From Rhexocercosporidium sp. MPI-PUGE-AT-0058 (Eukaryota; Ascomycota; Leotiomycetes; Helotiales), in contig JAGTJL010000015.1 in assembly GCA_020746875.1 (NCBI GenBank), forward strand, positions 1,984,001 through 2,048,000: a stretch of 64,000 nucleotides of DNA. Reading direction: 5' to 3'. The notes under the pieces are model-generated. The model was given only the letters and a program-made list of their open reading frames with translations, searched no databases and was not told where the DNA came from. Positions within the stretch are counted from its first letter, which is position 1. Every line of letters begins with the position of its first letter. A program made the translations under genes and the position numbers. Below are positions 46,743 to 57,030 of the stretch, piece by piece.

Positions 46743-48239
46743 ATTATAACTCTTAACTTAAAAATATAATTATTAACTTTAAATTTGTTTTCTTTTTTAA
46801 TTATATATTAATTAAAAGATTTTCAAAGTCGGAAATTAAAAGCGTATTTAAATATTCTCTTATAAACTTTAACCGTGTGACGATCTATTAGATCACCTGT
46901 TAGTCATATAGTAGTCACCTGAGTTAAGCTACCGAGGTTGTAAATACTAAGCCGCATTAGGACTGGTTTTGTCGCAGCACGTCGCAGAGCCTTACGCTAG
47001 CCGGCTGGCTTCGCTTAGCCTAGCGTAGCTCTTTATATTAGCGCCCCTTTTATATATATTTATATTTAGGGATTCTTATAATCTTTTTTTTTTACGTTTT
47101 TAGTCTTTTATTAATAATAATATAATAAGTTATTATTCGCGCCGTTATATTATTAAAAACTTCATCTGCAAAAAATTTCGCAGACGCCCAGAAATCGAAT
47201 CCGTTATTTTCGCTATTTTCGCTATTTTCGCTAAAAAGCCGCCTTTGACGCCTAAAGCCGCCTTTATAAAATTCAATCGGTCGCTGATATTAACAGCGCT
47301 AGTTTCTTTTAATAAACGCTAAGCCTAATTAATTAATTTTTATAAATATAATTTAAACGCTAAAATATTATTATTTAAAAAAAATTATTTTAGCGATTTT
47401 TTATTAACTAAATCCGGTTAGATTAACGTTAATTTTAAGTTTCGCTTATACTTCGTCGGGTACGTCTTAAAAACCAGTCTCGCTAAAGCTCTTACGCTAT
47501 GAATATTCACGCAAAAAAAAATTATAATAAGAAAATCGTTCGTTTCGGGTAAATTATATGCGCACGCTAGCCGGCGCTAGCCCTAATCGGGCGTTATAAG
47601 AGGCATATTTATTATTAATACATTTACAAACCTTATTAATATATTAAATAAAATAAAATAATATAACCCTACTTTTAAAAGTGAGGTTATAATAGGCTAG
47701 TTTATTTCGACGCTTTCGGCGCTTTTTACGCCTTCGGCGCGCTTTTAATTTATTATAATAAGAAACTGTCCCCAACAATTTCGACATGTAACTTTAGCTC
47801 CAAAAGCGCCAGAATGGCGCCTCTCGATTTTTTTGCAGATGTTCTTTTACTTATAAAAGTATTAATATTTACTTTACTTTCCTCGACTTTTATTAAGTAA
47901 TCCGAGTATAAATAATTTAATTTAAAATTCTGCTGAGTTAGGCTGATTTCGAGGCTTCTTTGGCCTGGTTGGGCTGTGTTCTGTACGCTTATAGGGCGCC
48001 AAAGGATTGTTGCTGCATTATCTGCTCAGGCGCATACAATGCTCCAATCCTAGCGCCATGTCACGCACCAAAGAACCTCTCGGATGTGATAGTGCATAAA
48101 AAGGGGACAAAGATAGATTGGTATTCTGCACTAGCATGTCTCACTACAGTGACTCATACCAACTGACAAAGTGATTAAATAGGGGGAGTTTTAGAAAACT
48201 TGCTAACTTCCAACCCTAAAGAAAAGAGCTTAATGTTAT
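46743..48239. other. RIP-mutated AT-rich DNA with one TIR element
   Basis: Mostly AT-rich without readable frames. A less mutated stretch at 46870-47040 (CACGTCGCAGAGCC..., GCTAGCCGGCTGGC) may be a short non-autonomous repeat. A triple ATTTTCGCT repeat lies at 47205-47232. The last 280 bases are GC-balanced and carry only a chance-looking 68-aa frame. Confidence 0.45.
47161..47841. mobile_element. Possible non-autonomous DNA element (about 680 bp)
   Basis: TCATCTGCAAAAAAT at 47161 is mirrored by ATTTTTTTGCAGATG at 47827-47841. Both ends continue inward with GC-rich text (GCAGACGCCCAG; GGCGCCATTCTGGCGC). The interior is RIP-mutated and non-coding. No target duplication is convincing, so the borders are tentative. 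Confidence 0.4.
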
Positions 48240-50310
48240 CCCCTTAACTGCCAGTCGGAACGGGTTAATTTAGAGCCTGTAACCCCCTGTAAGACAGCCT
48301 GTAGCGAGCCCCTAATTAAGCGAGGAACGCCGAGTTTTAGCACTTACACTTAAAAAAGCGATTTTTATAGCTAAATCGTATCATTTGCTATAATATTACT
48401 AAAAGCAGTTGTTTTCTTTACAAATATAGATATTATACTACTTGCAGCCAAAAGTAGTAGTTGTCCTTTTACTTAGCCGGCCAGTATTAACTGCAATTTC
48501 CGCTAAGGCAACTCGCTTTCGCTATAGAGGATCGAAGAACCTCCCCCCCTTACAACTAACGCAATTCGATGAGGTTATCATCTTTACCTACTCGTGCTTA
48601 TGAACTAGGACCTTGAAAGTATCCTCAGACAAGGCGGAATAACGTCTTTTGCGAGGCTCCGGTGCATCCTTCGACATATTAATTAATGCCTCGATCACTT
48701 GCAACCGGAAATCGTCTTGACTTCGGGTGTTGACAGACTCTAAGTTATAGCCAGAGTGCATGCAAATCAAGTAACAGTTGCTAAGTACTACCAATAACAT
48801 ATATTAGTGTAGAGCTTAAATAGCACCACGTCGAAGGCGTCTTAAACCAGCATTATACCCCTGTAACTAGTCCCCAATATCGACAGCGCCCATGTGGCGA
48901 TTATAGGCGTCGTAAAGCTCTGGGATCCATAACTCTTTTTCGGCTTCGTCGTCGCTATAAGGACCTCTCGATACTTTAGCATTCCCAGCTGTCTTTTTCG
49001 GCCGTTTACGTAATCGTAAAACCTTCTTTTTACTATCGAAATATATGGATATAGCGAGAGCAAAAGCTCCGTCTTAAAAGCCAGTTTGATTGACCATATT
49101 CGATTCTGTTGGTATCGAAACAACTGTCCCCTAGGGCATAGCATTCGGTCCCTTTTCGCGGTGTTTCTTTAAATCGATGAGGTCTTGTAAGACACCGGAT
49201 GATGTCCTACAAGTGCCGGTAGTAGCAAAGCCTTCCGCTCGAAGGTATTCAGCGAGCTTATTAAACGTAAACAAGTTGTCGAGATAGACGTGGTAATAAG
49301 CCTTCGGAAATAGCTTCAAGAGATATAGTACCATAGCTTAAATAACATTCAAGTCCTTCATTTTCAGAACCTCAAATATACTACTATTCTTCCTTAATAC
49401 GTGGTACTACCACCGTAAAAAGAAGCCTCGCTGTACAACAACCCAGATTTTAATGCCGGTAGGCGTAGGCTTGTTTAATATAATAATTACATACTTAAAA
49501 CGCCCGGTGTACCGCTTAATAGCTTCATCGACAGCAACATCTTAACCAGCTTTTTAAATCTTTAAGTTAGTATCTTAAATATATGTGTTTAATAGCTCAG
49601 TCTATAAGAAATAAGCTAAATACTACTGGTTTTAGGTAAGATCTTACTCTTTTAAACAGCTCTATATCATTAGAAGGGCATACTCGAAATCGACGCCGGA
49701 GCTCTTGAAACCGATTCCTTGAGATCTCTTTAATAATAATATAAAAAGGAGTAAGCTTCTTTATACTCCAGTAGTCGTCGATTTTATTAAGAGGATAAAT
49801 AGTCATGTAAATACAAAATGCTAAATATAAGTAAATCTCTCCTCGAGTAGTCGGTTTCCATGCCGCTGCACAAGAGTATGACTTGAGTTTATCGTTAGGT
49901 AGGGGTCTTTGATACGAGTTTGTAGCTAAAACGATAGCATCCATTATGTCAAGAGTGTAATACTGTGTGAAAAGGGTAATAGGATCATCTAGTGAACAGT
50001 CCTCCGGTATATGAATCTCGAAATCCTACGATTTATACTTAGAGTCGTCTTATAAAGGCTGAAAATCTGTCCCCTTTTTCATTAAGGGCTTTGCTTTAGG
50101 TCTTAGGGTACCCGCATCGGTTGGATCTGGATATACGTCTTCGGGCATAATAACTATATAAAAAGTGGGTGATTTAAGGTAAAAAAGAGGGGTTTGTTAA
50201 TGATATTTGTTAATCCAGTCCCTGAGCGCACGTGCCCTGTAGTTATGGCAACCTTAGCGCCACCCTTCAGCGCACCCCCCTAAAGAGACCCGTTTCTGGC
50301 AGTTAAGGGG
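48240..50310 (-). mobile_element. piggyBac-like element, copy 1 (2071 bp)
   Basis: Ends are inverted repeats CCCCTTAACTGCCAG (48240-48254 and 50296-50310), close to known piggyBac termini (CCC...CTGCCA). Both are preceded by TAT outside. The standard TTAA duplication is not visible (TTAT on the left, ATAG on the right), so the flanks have mutated or the true ends differ by a few bases. It carries a broken transposase on the minus strand. Confidence 0.8.
48588..50148 (-). pseudogene. piggyBac transposase, frameshifted
   Basis: Starts MPEDVYPDPTDAG at ATG 50148. Segments in order: EIHIPEDCSLDDPITLF with MDAIVLATNSYQR and TRGEIYLYLAFCIYMTIYPL (49944-49597), a mutated middle, then YHVYLDNLFTFNKLAEYLRA and TTGTCRTSSGVLQDL (49334-49131), RRFYDYVNGRKRQ with the catalytic-domain end (49144-48842), and a C-terminal piece NCYLICMHSGYN...VIEALINMSKDAPEPRKRR (48800-48588). 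These are landmarks of the fungal piggyBac family (DDE_Tnp_1_7): DNLF includes a catalytic Asp. At least three frame changes and many stops break it. Confidence 0.85.
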
Positions 50311-50989
50311 ATAGAAGAATATCGTCAGACAGCCTATAACGCCAGTAGACTCCCATAAAACACAAAATCCCACGTCTATTCCAGAGAAATAGAACCAAAC
50401 TATTGTACCGTGTAATGCCAACATCTATCAAAGTATAGCGCTGCGAGACAGTGTAGATGCTGTCTTTGCTGGAGCTTAACGTCGCACACCCAGCAGATTG
50501 ATGGTTCCCACTCTTCGAGCTTGCTCACGTGCTTCCTATTAAAGTGCCTGTGATTCTTCAGGCATAACCGACTTGATTTTCCCTGGGTGGACGTAAGGTC
50601 ACTATTTATGCTCCCAGCAGCGCATACTACCGTGTTTCCGTGGGAGAGATGCACCTCGTAAAGAGACAAAAAACAGGAGATCTCATTTCATGCTCTGCCT
50701 CATCAGTTTGCCGTTCCATAATTGATATCCCATGATTCTCCGACCGTTTGTCCACAGGATCCTCACCACAGCAAGTGAAACCTGAAGGTCTTGGTCGCCG
50801 TCGCCGTCGGTTTGCTCATCGCACGATGTGATGCCTCACCCTTCCCCCCGCTCAATCATGGACATCGCCAGCTATTCAAATTTCGGAGGCCTGATGGCGA
50901 AGCGCAATATCGGATGAGATCTGCATTAGGGACTAAAAGACAGTCAACCGCGGCCGAAGCGGGAAAGGGTCTTATGCGCGTCGCCTTAT
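50311..50989. other. Interval between two piggyBac copies
   Basis: GC-balanced and non-repetitive as far as I can see; presumably the original host DNA. A minus ORF at 50669-50400 (89 aa) has Cys/His pairs (LCLKNHRHF, CWVCDV, HLHCLA) reminiscent of decayed C2H2 fingers, but spacing is irregular and I do not call it a gene. Confidence 0.35.
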
Positions 50990-51110
50990 CCCCTTAAGTG
51001 CCACATACAGGTCGGCCCAGGGTACAGCGCTGAAGCGGGGCGCTAAGGTTGCCATGTCTACAGGGCCTGCGCGCTAAGGGGCCGGCATAACAAAGAACAT
51101 TAATAACGTA

Positions 51111-52959
51111 CTTGATAAGTAAGCGGATCATGCATGTTAACGGATCACACCCCACCAAAACTACCACTTTTACACCATTTAACTAGTTATGTCTTAACCA
51201 ACTAACACTTAATTGGCTTCTAAGGAAGGCCGAATAGCTCTTGCGATTAATTCGTACAAATCTAGCTATTTTACGAGTATTCGCGAAGCCGCAAACACCT
51301 ACGACGTTGCTTATTTAACTTTATATGCGCGACTCCACGGACGCGTTCTACGACAAGAAATTCGATCCGTAAACCACAAGCTCACAGCTACGGAAGAATT
51401 AACGCTCGTTAATTGGATTTTATCTATGGACGAACGAGGTTTACCGGTCCGTACGGCTTTAATTCGAGATATAGCTACGTTACTTCTTCAAAAACGGACC
51501 GGTACGGACGCGTCTTCTACGCGTACAATTGGAGTTCGGTGGCCATACAACTTCGTCCAACGTCACGACTCTTTGCGGACTCGATATAACCGAAAATACG
51601 ACTATAAACGTGCTTTCTGCGAAGATCCTACGGTTATTCGAGATTGGTTTCGACTAATATAAAATACGGTCGCAAAATATAGGATTTAAGACGAAGATAT
51701 CTATAACTTTAATAAGACGGGCTTTCAAATGGGCGTAATTTCAACTATAAAGGTTGTTACGGCTTTTAAACGAGCTTTGCGGCCCGTTACGATTCAACCT
51801 GGGAACCGCGAATGGGTTACGGCTATTAAGTGTATTAATTCGAGCGGTTAGTTACTTCCCTCGATGATTATACTTAAAGGTAAAACTTATATCTCTTCTT
51901 AGTATTTCGACTCTTTACCGTCTAACTAGACAATTGCAGTTAGTGATAATAATTGGACGACTAATTAATTAGGCCTAACTTAGCTTATGGACGTGTTTTA
52001 TTTGTATACAAAAGATTATACAAAGGGTATATATCGGCTTTTGATTCTTGACGGACACGAAAGCTACGTAACGCCTGAATTCGACTTGTTTTGCAAAGAC
52101 TACTGTATTATTACTTTTTGTATATTACTACATTCGTCGCATTTATTTTAACCTCTTAATATCAGTTGTTTTGCGGGTTTAAAGCGATCGTATGGACGTC
52201 AAATTAAAGATTTAATGCGAGTTGGAATTAGTTATATTAATAAGTCTGATTTTCTTTTAGCTTATCTTACAGCTCGTACAGAAGCTTTGACTTCAAATAC
52301 AATCCGTAGTAGATTCGCAGCTACTGGATTAGTCCCGTACGACCCTGAACGTGTCCTCTCGAAGCTTAATACTTAATTACGGACGCCTACCCCTTCTCCT
52401 CCTCCCGCGACCGAATAAGCGACTTAGGTCCTAAAGACGCCACATAATATATAAGAGTTAGAATTACAAGCTAAGGCAATTGGAGACTTTGTATAACGTC
52501 GTACGGCTGGTTCTTCTAGCTTTACAGACCGTGCGATTTAATAATTAATTAAAGGTTATTAAATGGCTATGTATTCTGCGGTTCTTCTTGCGGACGAAAA
52601 CAAAAAGCTACGGGCCGCAAATAAACGCCAAAAGAAGAAGAGAGCTATACGGAGGTCATATATTGCTACGGGGGGTGTTTTAACAATACAAGAGGGCTTA
52701 AATCAATCTGTAATTACAAATACAGAGCCTACGGGTCAGTCTACGGGTGGGGTTGAAGAGGGACGAATCCGCGCGCCGCGGACGTGTAGTATGTGTAAAT
52801 CGCTCGAACACACGGCTCGTACGTGTCCACTTAGATTTAATTCAACTTAATTTAGTTTAATAATAATAATTTTAATTCGTTGTTGAGTTATTAGTTCTTA
52901 AAGTAGTAGTTTTGGTGGGGTGTGATCCGTTAACATGCATGATCCGCTTACTTATCAAG
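51111..52959 (+). mobile_element. pogo-like (Fot1-class) DNA transposon, 1849 bp
   Basis: Terminal inverted repeats are identical for 54 bp (51111-51164 and 52906-52959), starting CTTGATAAGTAAGCGGATCA, and are flanked by TA at 51109-51110 and 52960-52961. The element is inserted in the 5' leader of piggyBac copy 2, between its terminus and its ATG. It holds one plus-strand transposase frame. The conserved TIRs suggest it is among the younger insertions. Confidence 0.93.
51189..52850 (+). pseudogene. pogo transposase with RIP-type nonsense codons
   Basis: A single frame from ATG 51189 to TAA 52848. Two early TAA codons (51195, 51210) are former CAA. The N-terminal part has two helix-turn-helix units (SIREAANTYDVAYLTLYARL; HKLTATEELTLVNWILSMDE) typical of CENP-B/Tc5-type DNA-binding domains. 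The catalytic domain shows FNKTGFQMG (usually F.E.GF.MG with the first Asp nearby), LILDGHESYVTPEFD (second Asp) and PLNISCFA, where the third Asp of PLD is now Asn. The C-terminus has a coiled coil (DENKKLRAANKRQKKKRA) and a knuckle CSMCKSLEHTARTC. There is no frameshift; about a dozen stops and the Asp-to-Asn change fit G-to-A/C-to-T mutation. Confidence 0.88.
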
Positions 52960-53011
52960 TACGTTAACCCTTTTTCCCTATTAAAATAACCCACTTTTCA
53001 ATGCAAATAAC

Positions 53012-53430
53012 ATGCCCGAAGACTCAGTTTCAGATCCGACGAACATCGCTACTCGGAGGCTAAAAGCACCACCTTTGGAAAAAGAAGGGGACCGGATTTT
53101 AGCCTATGAAGCTTGACGAATTTGATTTTGAGATATATTTGCTTGAATAGTGCTCTCCGGATGATCCTATGAAGCTTGACGAATTTGATTTTGAGATATA
53201 TTTGCTTGAATAGTGCTCTCCGGATGATCCTATTACGCTTTTCACTTAGTATTACACACCTAACATCATTGATACGATTATTTTAACTACAAATTCCTAC
53301 CAAAGACTACTCCCCGATGATGAGCTTAAGCCGTATTCTCGTGTAGCGGCATGGACACCCACGAATCGGAAGGAAATTTACCTTTACTTAGCCTTTTGTA
53401 TTTACATGACATTGTAAGTTAATCCTCAAC
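53012..53430 (+). pseudogene. piggyBac transposase fragment (copy 2)
   Basis: Starts MPEDSVSDPTNIATRR at ATG 53012, matching copy 1. After a frame change the text reads EIYLLE, TAG, CSPDDPITLFT, TAG, YYTPNIIDTI and LTTNSYQRLLPDDELKPYS, then TPTNRKEIYLYLAFCIYMTL. It ends where the element is truncated. It contains a 63-bp direct duplication (53103-53228). Useful mainly as a partial second copy for comparison with copy 1. Confidence 0.78.
53103..53228 (+). repeat. Perfect 63-bp tandem duplication in piggyBac copy 2
   Basis: 53103-53165 (CCTATGAAGCTTGACGAATT...) is repeated without a visible change at 53166-53228. The unit is 21 codons, so the frame is kept; copy 1 has only one related unit. 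Identity of both units, including their TAG codon, means the duplication came after the mutations. Confidence 0.95.
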
Positions 53431-55077
53431 ACGTGCCTTATTCAAGTCGTCGTTATTATCGAGAATCACTAAATCTGCATATAATTAGCGGGCCGCTTCC
53501 GAAAGGACAGCCGGGGCGCTTACCTCGACTATCACCCTAACATCCACCCGACCCTAGTTTTATTCGGGTCGACATTACAGTCTAGCCCTGTAAAGAGCTG
53601 GCTATTTTAGGCGCTGAAGGGTGAATCCCCGGTCTTCGAGGCCTCAGTCGCTTCGGACGCAAAGCCGTCCGCTCCTCGAGATGGAAAATTCCGTTTAATT
53701 CACTTTTATTACCATTAAGAGCACGCTTATAATTTAGAGCAACAAATCAGAACGATTCACTTTCGGCGCAGGTCTTTAAGGTACCTTCAGCTCTGCCGCC
53801 GTATTTCTATTGGCCTTAGTTCGACATCCAGAACGCGACAGAGTCGCCCCGAGCCTATATGCTTTCTGGTTACCGCTGGATTTGAATGTGGCTAGGTTTG
53901 GCAGTCCAGAGTGTGTTCCGCTTAAAAGGTGGCAGACAGGTTTAATATAGGAAATGTAAATGGAATAAATCTCGTGCTCTTAAGGACAGCTAAAGAGTAA
54001 ACCAGTTTGAGTATATGTAATGTTTAGCGAGGGAAATTGAGCGGATTAAGTATTACCCGTGAAAGCCTGCTCGTCGGAACTAAGCTGCTCTCGTCCACAC
54101 ATCAGCTTTACCGTTTGCAAACAACTGCCGTAGGCTATCTTAAAATCAAATAATCTCAGCCGCTCCAGCAGGTTCCTGCCAGGACTCAGTCCATCATGCC
54201 AATCCCTAGTCTTCCTCGGCTTCACCGACGATCGAGAAATCGACTTGTAATCAGTCCAATCCTACTCGAAACCCACTCTATCACACTGTCCGTAGAGCTT
54301 GCGGTCATCTCTGCGGAGCTGAGCCCAAATCGACCTTCCCTTTACAGAATTGAGACTCTAGGGTATAGATTATGCCGAGTTAATTATCGTGGCGATCGTA
54401 ATCCGGCCATGGCAGCGCCCTACAGCCGAACTGTCCTCGAAACTGCCTTCAAACACTAGATCTATCATTCCAATATGTAACGACAGCCGATCGAACTCCT
54501 CCCGAGATCGTATAACGTGCCTCCGTGCCATCTTCTACGTCAACCTGCCTCCTTGTGACCTATTTTCCCACGGCCGGCGTTTCGTATTAGGTCTGTAGGA
54601 TGGCTCAGCAAAAGCTTCGATAATGCCTTTGTCATACAAATTGCCACCTGCCACAGCCAGGTTAGACAGAAATCGGTCTTACTCGTCACAAATAAATCTA
54701 AATTATTACAGTTACCTACAGAATCGGCTTCGCCTTATTTCGCTTAAAAAAATTGTGAGCACAGATTACCTCGATCACTTTTGGCGCTGACGCCGTACCT
54801 CGTTGACTGCGACGTGTTGCGGCTCTGTTTATATGACCACCACGTAGTCAAATAGGGGCAGAGCTTAGTCCTTGCACGCAAGCCTTATCGTCGTTGACCT
54901 TCCCACGCTCGCACACCCTGGGCACTCCACAGTTTCCGCAATCTCGTCCGCCGGCATCGTTCGGTCATGTAAGTTCAAGACCCGCATTTTGCTGTGTTAT
55001 CAAATACTCACGAGCTGTTTTTGTAGGTTGAGCGCCTAATAATATACGCCCCCTAAAGCCGTCGCCACCTGCCCCTC
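53431..55077. other. GC-balanced intergenic region, no supported gene
   Basis: 1.6 kb upstream of the SesA gene. Short ORFs at 54196-54598 lack any recognisable feature. A GC-rich potential hairpin lies near 53630-53690 (CGGTCTTCGAGGCCTC...GAGCGGAC-like arms). Presumably includes the SesA promoter; no clear motif identified. Confidence 0.45.
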
Positions 55078-55623
55078 ATGTCCGTCGCCGAGGCCATTGG
55101 CCTCATTTCGGGCGTGATATCAATCATCGAGGCAACTAAAACAGTGTATGATGCCGCCAAAGACGCGAAAGGCCAGCCAGAGGCATTCCGCCAAGTGACT
55201 GAACGACTGCCACTCGTTATCGAAATCCTTCGCAGCGCTGAAGAGAGGGCATCGGCGCTCGACGAGACGGCACTGGATGCATTGGAGCACACTCTAGAGT
55301 TATGCAAGGCGAAGGCTGAGAACCTCAAGAAAATATTCCAGAAGGTTATTCGGAAGGATGATGACAAGTGGTACGACCGATACAAGAAGGCCGTAAGTAC
55401 GGTAGGAAAAGGGGAAACAGTGGAGTGTTTGATGGAAGGGATATTGAAAGACATTCAAGTGCTTGTATGCGAGAGGCTGAATGGAACCGCTATCGAAGCC
55501 CAAGTAAAGGAGATCGAAGAGGCGATCAAGCAGATGAACGAAATGACATCCTCTCTCCCAGATGAGGCCAGGGCTGTCCAGATACCTCCCGTACCCAATA
55601 GAGAAGATACTGATGCAACGTGA
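55078..55623 (+). CDS. SesA-domain protein (NACHT/NLR N-terminal-type effector domain), stand-alone
   Basis: 181 residues, intact. MSVAEAIGLISGVISIIEAT, then VYDAAKDAKGQPEAFRQVTERLPLV, LCKAKAENLKKIFQKVI, RYKKAVSTVGKG and LMEGILKDIQVL make up the all-helical SesA domain that usually sits at the N-terminus of fungal NACHT/P-loop NLR-like proteins (residues about 1-150). The tail (SLPDEARAVQIPPVPNRED) is short. In relatives this tail carries an amyloid motif that couples to a partner NLR; I see no clear one here. A candidate donor GTGAGT at 55619 with acceptor GCAG near 55679 would still give a stop at once, so the end is the same either way. No NLR gene is next to it in the window. The predicted role is signalling in non-self recognition or cell death. 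Confidence 0.82.
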   Translation: MSVAEAIGLISGVISIIEATKTVYDAAKDAKGQPEAFRQVTERLPLVIEILRSAEERASALDETALDALEHTLELCKAKAENLKKIFQKVIRKDDDKWYDRYKKAVSTVGKGETVECLMEGILKDIQVLVCERLNGTAIEAQVKEIEEAIKQMNEMTSSLPDEARAVQIPPVPNREDTDAT

Positions 55624-56015
55624 GTGCCGCTTTATTTGAACTCGACGCGTCTGGAGAAATGCACTACAACTGATGCAGATGAGATTATCTGAGAAATGGC
55701 ATTGAGCAGATCATGCAGTCGCCTAAAGATCTCAGTAACATTGACATGAAAACGGTAATCTCTTTCATCCCCACTTCTTATTGGTTAAGTCTGACAATTT
55801 TTGTTCCGGCGCAGTACATGGGACTTTATAAGCAAGCATCTCCTCAGCTGGTTGGCCTATGTTAGATGCTGAGACAGCTCCCAGCGCTGTCCATAACTAC
55901 TGCACATCTCAAAAGGTGGTCAGTTTTAATACACAAAGCATTTTTGGGGGTGGTCATCGAGGAGGTTCGCCATAGTGCCCAGATCAACCAGTTTCGACAG
56001 TCACACGCTCACACT
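55624..56015. other. Intergenic 3' of SesA
   Basis: No NLR continuation: no P-loop or further helical domain follows in any frame. Ordinary GC-balanced DNA up to the MITE. Confidence 0.5.
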
Positions 56016-56512
56016 CAGAGTGTTTGATAAGCCAGCCGGCTGATCAGCTAGCCAGTCAGCTGAGAGATTTATCTAAGTCAATCAGCTCAGCCCTAGCCCT
56101 AAGTCAATCAGCTGAGATATTCTCAGCTAATCATTAGCTTATAAGCTAAGAGGTTATATATTTATCTCTATATTAGGTTAATTTTAGTTATAGAACCCCC
56201 AAAATCTAGTAAGTTCTCTTCAAAAAGTTAAAGAGTATTAATTTTGATTTTAAATAATTTTATTAACTAGTTTATAATAAATATAAGTAATAATAACGGT
56301 AAGTTAAATCTTAAGCTTTTATTTAATATAAGAATATATTTTTATTTACTCGTGGAAAAGTGCCCTTAAAATCACGTTTATGTCACGTTTCTGGCTGATC
56401 AGCGGCTTATAAGTTAATAAGCTAAGTCAGTCAGCTAGTCAATACTCTTAAGCCAATCAGCTGTGATATTTCCTCAGCTGATAGCTGACTGATTGGCTTA
56501 TCGAACGCTCTG
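56016..56512. mobile_element. hAT-type MITE, 497 bp, perfect 8-bp target duplication
   Basis: Ends are CAGAGTGTTTGATAAGCC and GGCTTATCGAACGCTCTG (inverted, two mismatches), followed by mirrored sub-terminal CAGCTGA/TCAGCTG-rich tracts. The 8 bases CTCACACT are directly repeated on both sides (56008-56015 and 56513-56520). The AT-rich centre (56150-56350) has no ORF. Different family from the elements at 729 and 59099. Confidence 0.92.
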
Positions 56513-56520
56513 CTCACACT

Positions 56521-57030
56521 TTACAGTTCACAGCCTTGGAGACTTATACCATCTCCTTGGAGACTACCTTACTGCCTATCTACGGACCCTCGCTGCGGAA
56601 TTTAGACCCGAGGCCGACGTGATCTTCCTGGCACTTTACATTCAAAAATGAGATCAATACACAACTGCCGCAAAATATGTCAACCATTCGTTTCGGTATC
56701 TTAACCGCCATTGTTACTTTGTACTGTACTTAACAGTTTCGGCAGCAAATCGCGTCTATAACAATTCATCTACGGCTGTTTTCTTAGTTCTACTATCAAT
56801 GCCACTTTTACAGTCGACAGACGCAGTATAGTCTTACGAATACGCTTAACTCTGTACGTTCTTCATTCCCTAGCTAAACCTTCAATCAGAAATATCTCTT
56901 CATAAATCTGCGCCTGGAGATTCAGTGCGATATAAATTATGCAGCTGTTGTCTTAGACCAACAGAAACTCCTCATGGTCCTGCGAGGGTGAGGAGGTGCA
57001 TGCTGACTCGTAGACGACAACTGCCCAAAG
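56521..57030. other. Intergenic, no gene seen
   Basis: GC-balanced DNA downstream of the HET gene; must contain its 3' UTR. Confidence 0.5.

Larger units (their letters stand above)
50990..53430 (+). mobile_element. piggyBac-like element, copy 2, truncated and interrupted by pogo
   Basis: The left end CCCCTTAAGTGCC (50990) and the next 100 bases (GCGCTGAAG, GGCGCTAAGGTTGCCAT, CTACAGGGC) match the outer part of copy 1 (50310 downward). The leader up to ATGCCCGAAGAC also matches once the pogo element (51111-52959) is removed. The transposase similarity ends at about 53420 (IYLYLAFCIYMTL) and no right terminus is seen, so the element is truncated. Confidence 0.8.

Noticed and set aside
47960..48166. 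68-aa plus ORF with several Cys
   Set aside because: No signal peptide, conserved spacing or context; probably chance.
50400..50669. Minus ORF with Cys/His pairs as a zinc-finger gene
   Set aside because: Spacing does not match C2H2 or BED fingers; not enough to call.
53600..53700. GC-rich hairpin-like stretch as a tRNA or structured RNA
   Set aside because: No T-loop (GTTCRANYC), no acceptor stem of the right length.
54196..54598. Two overlapping plus ORFs upstream of SesA
   Set aside because: Low-complexity Leu/Arg/Ser composition and mutual overlap in different frames; no domain.
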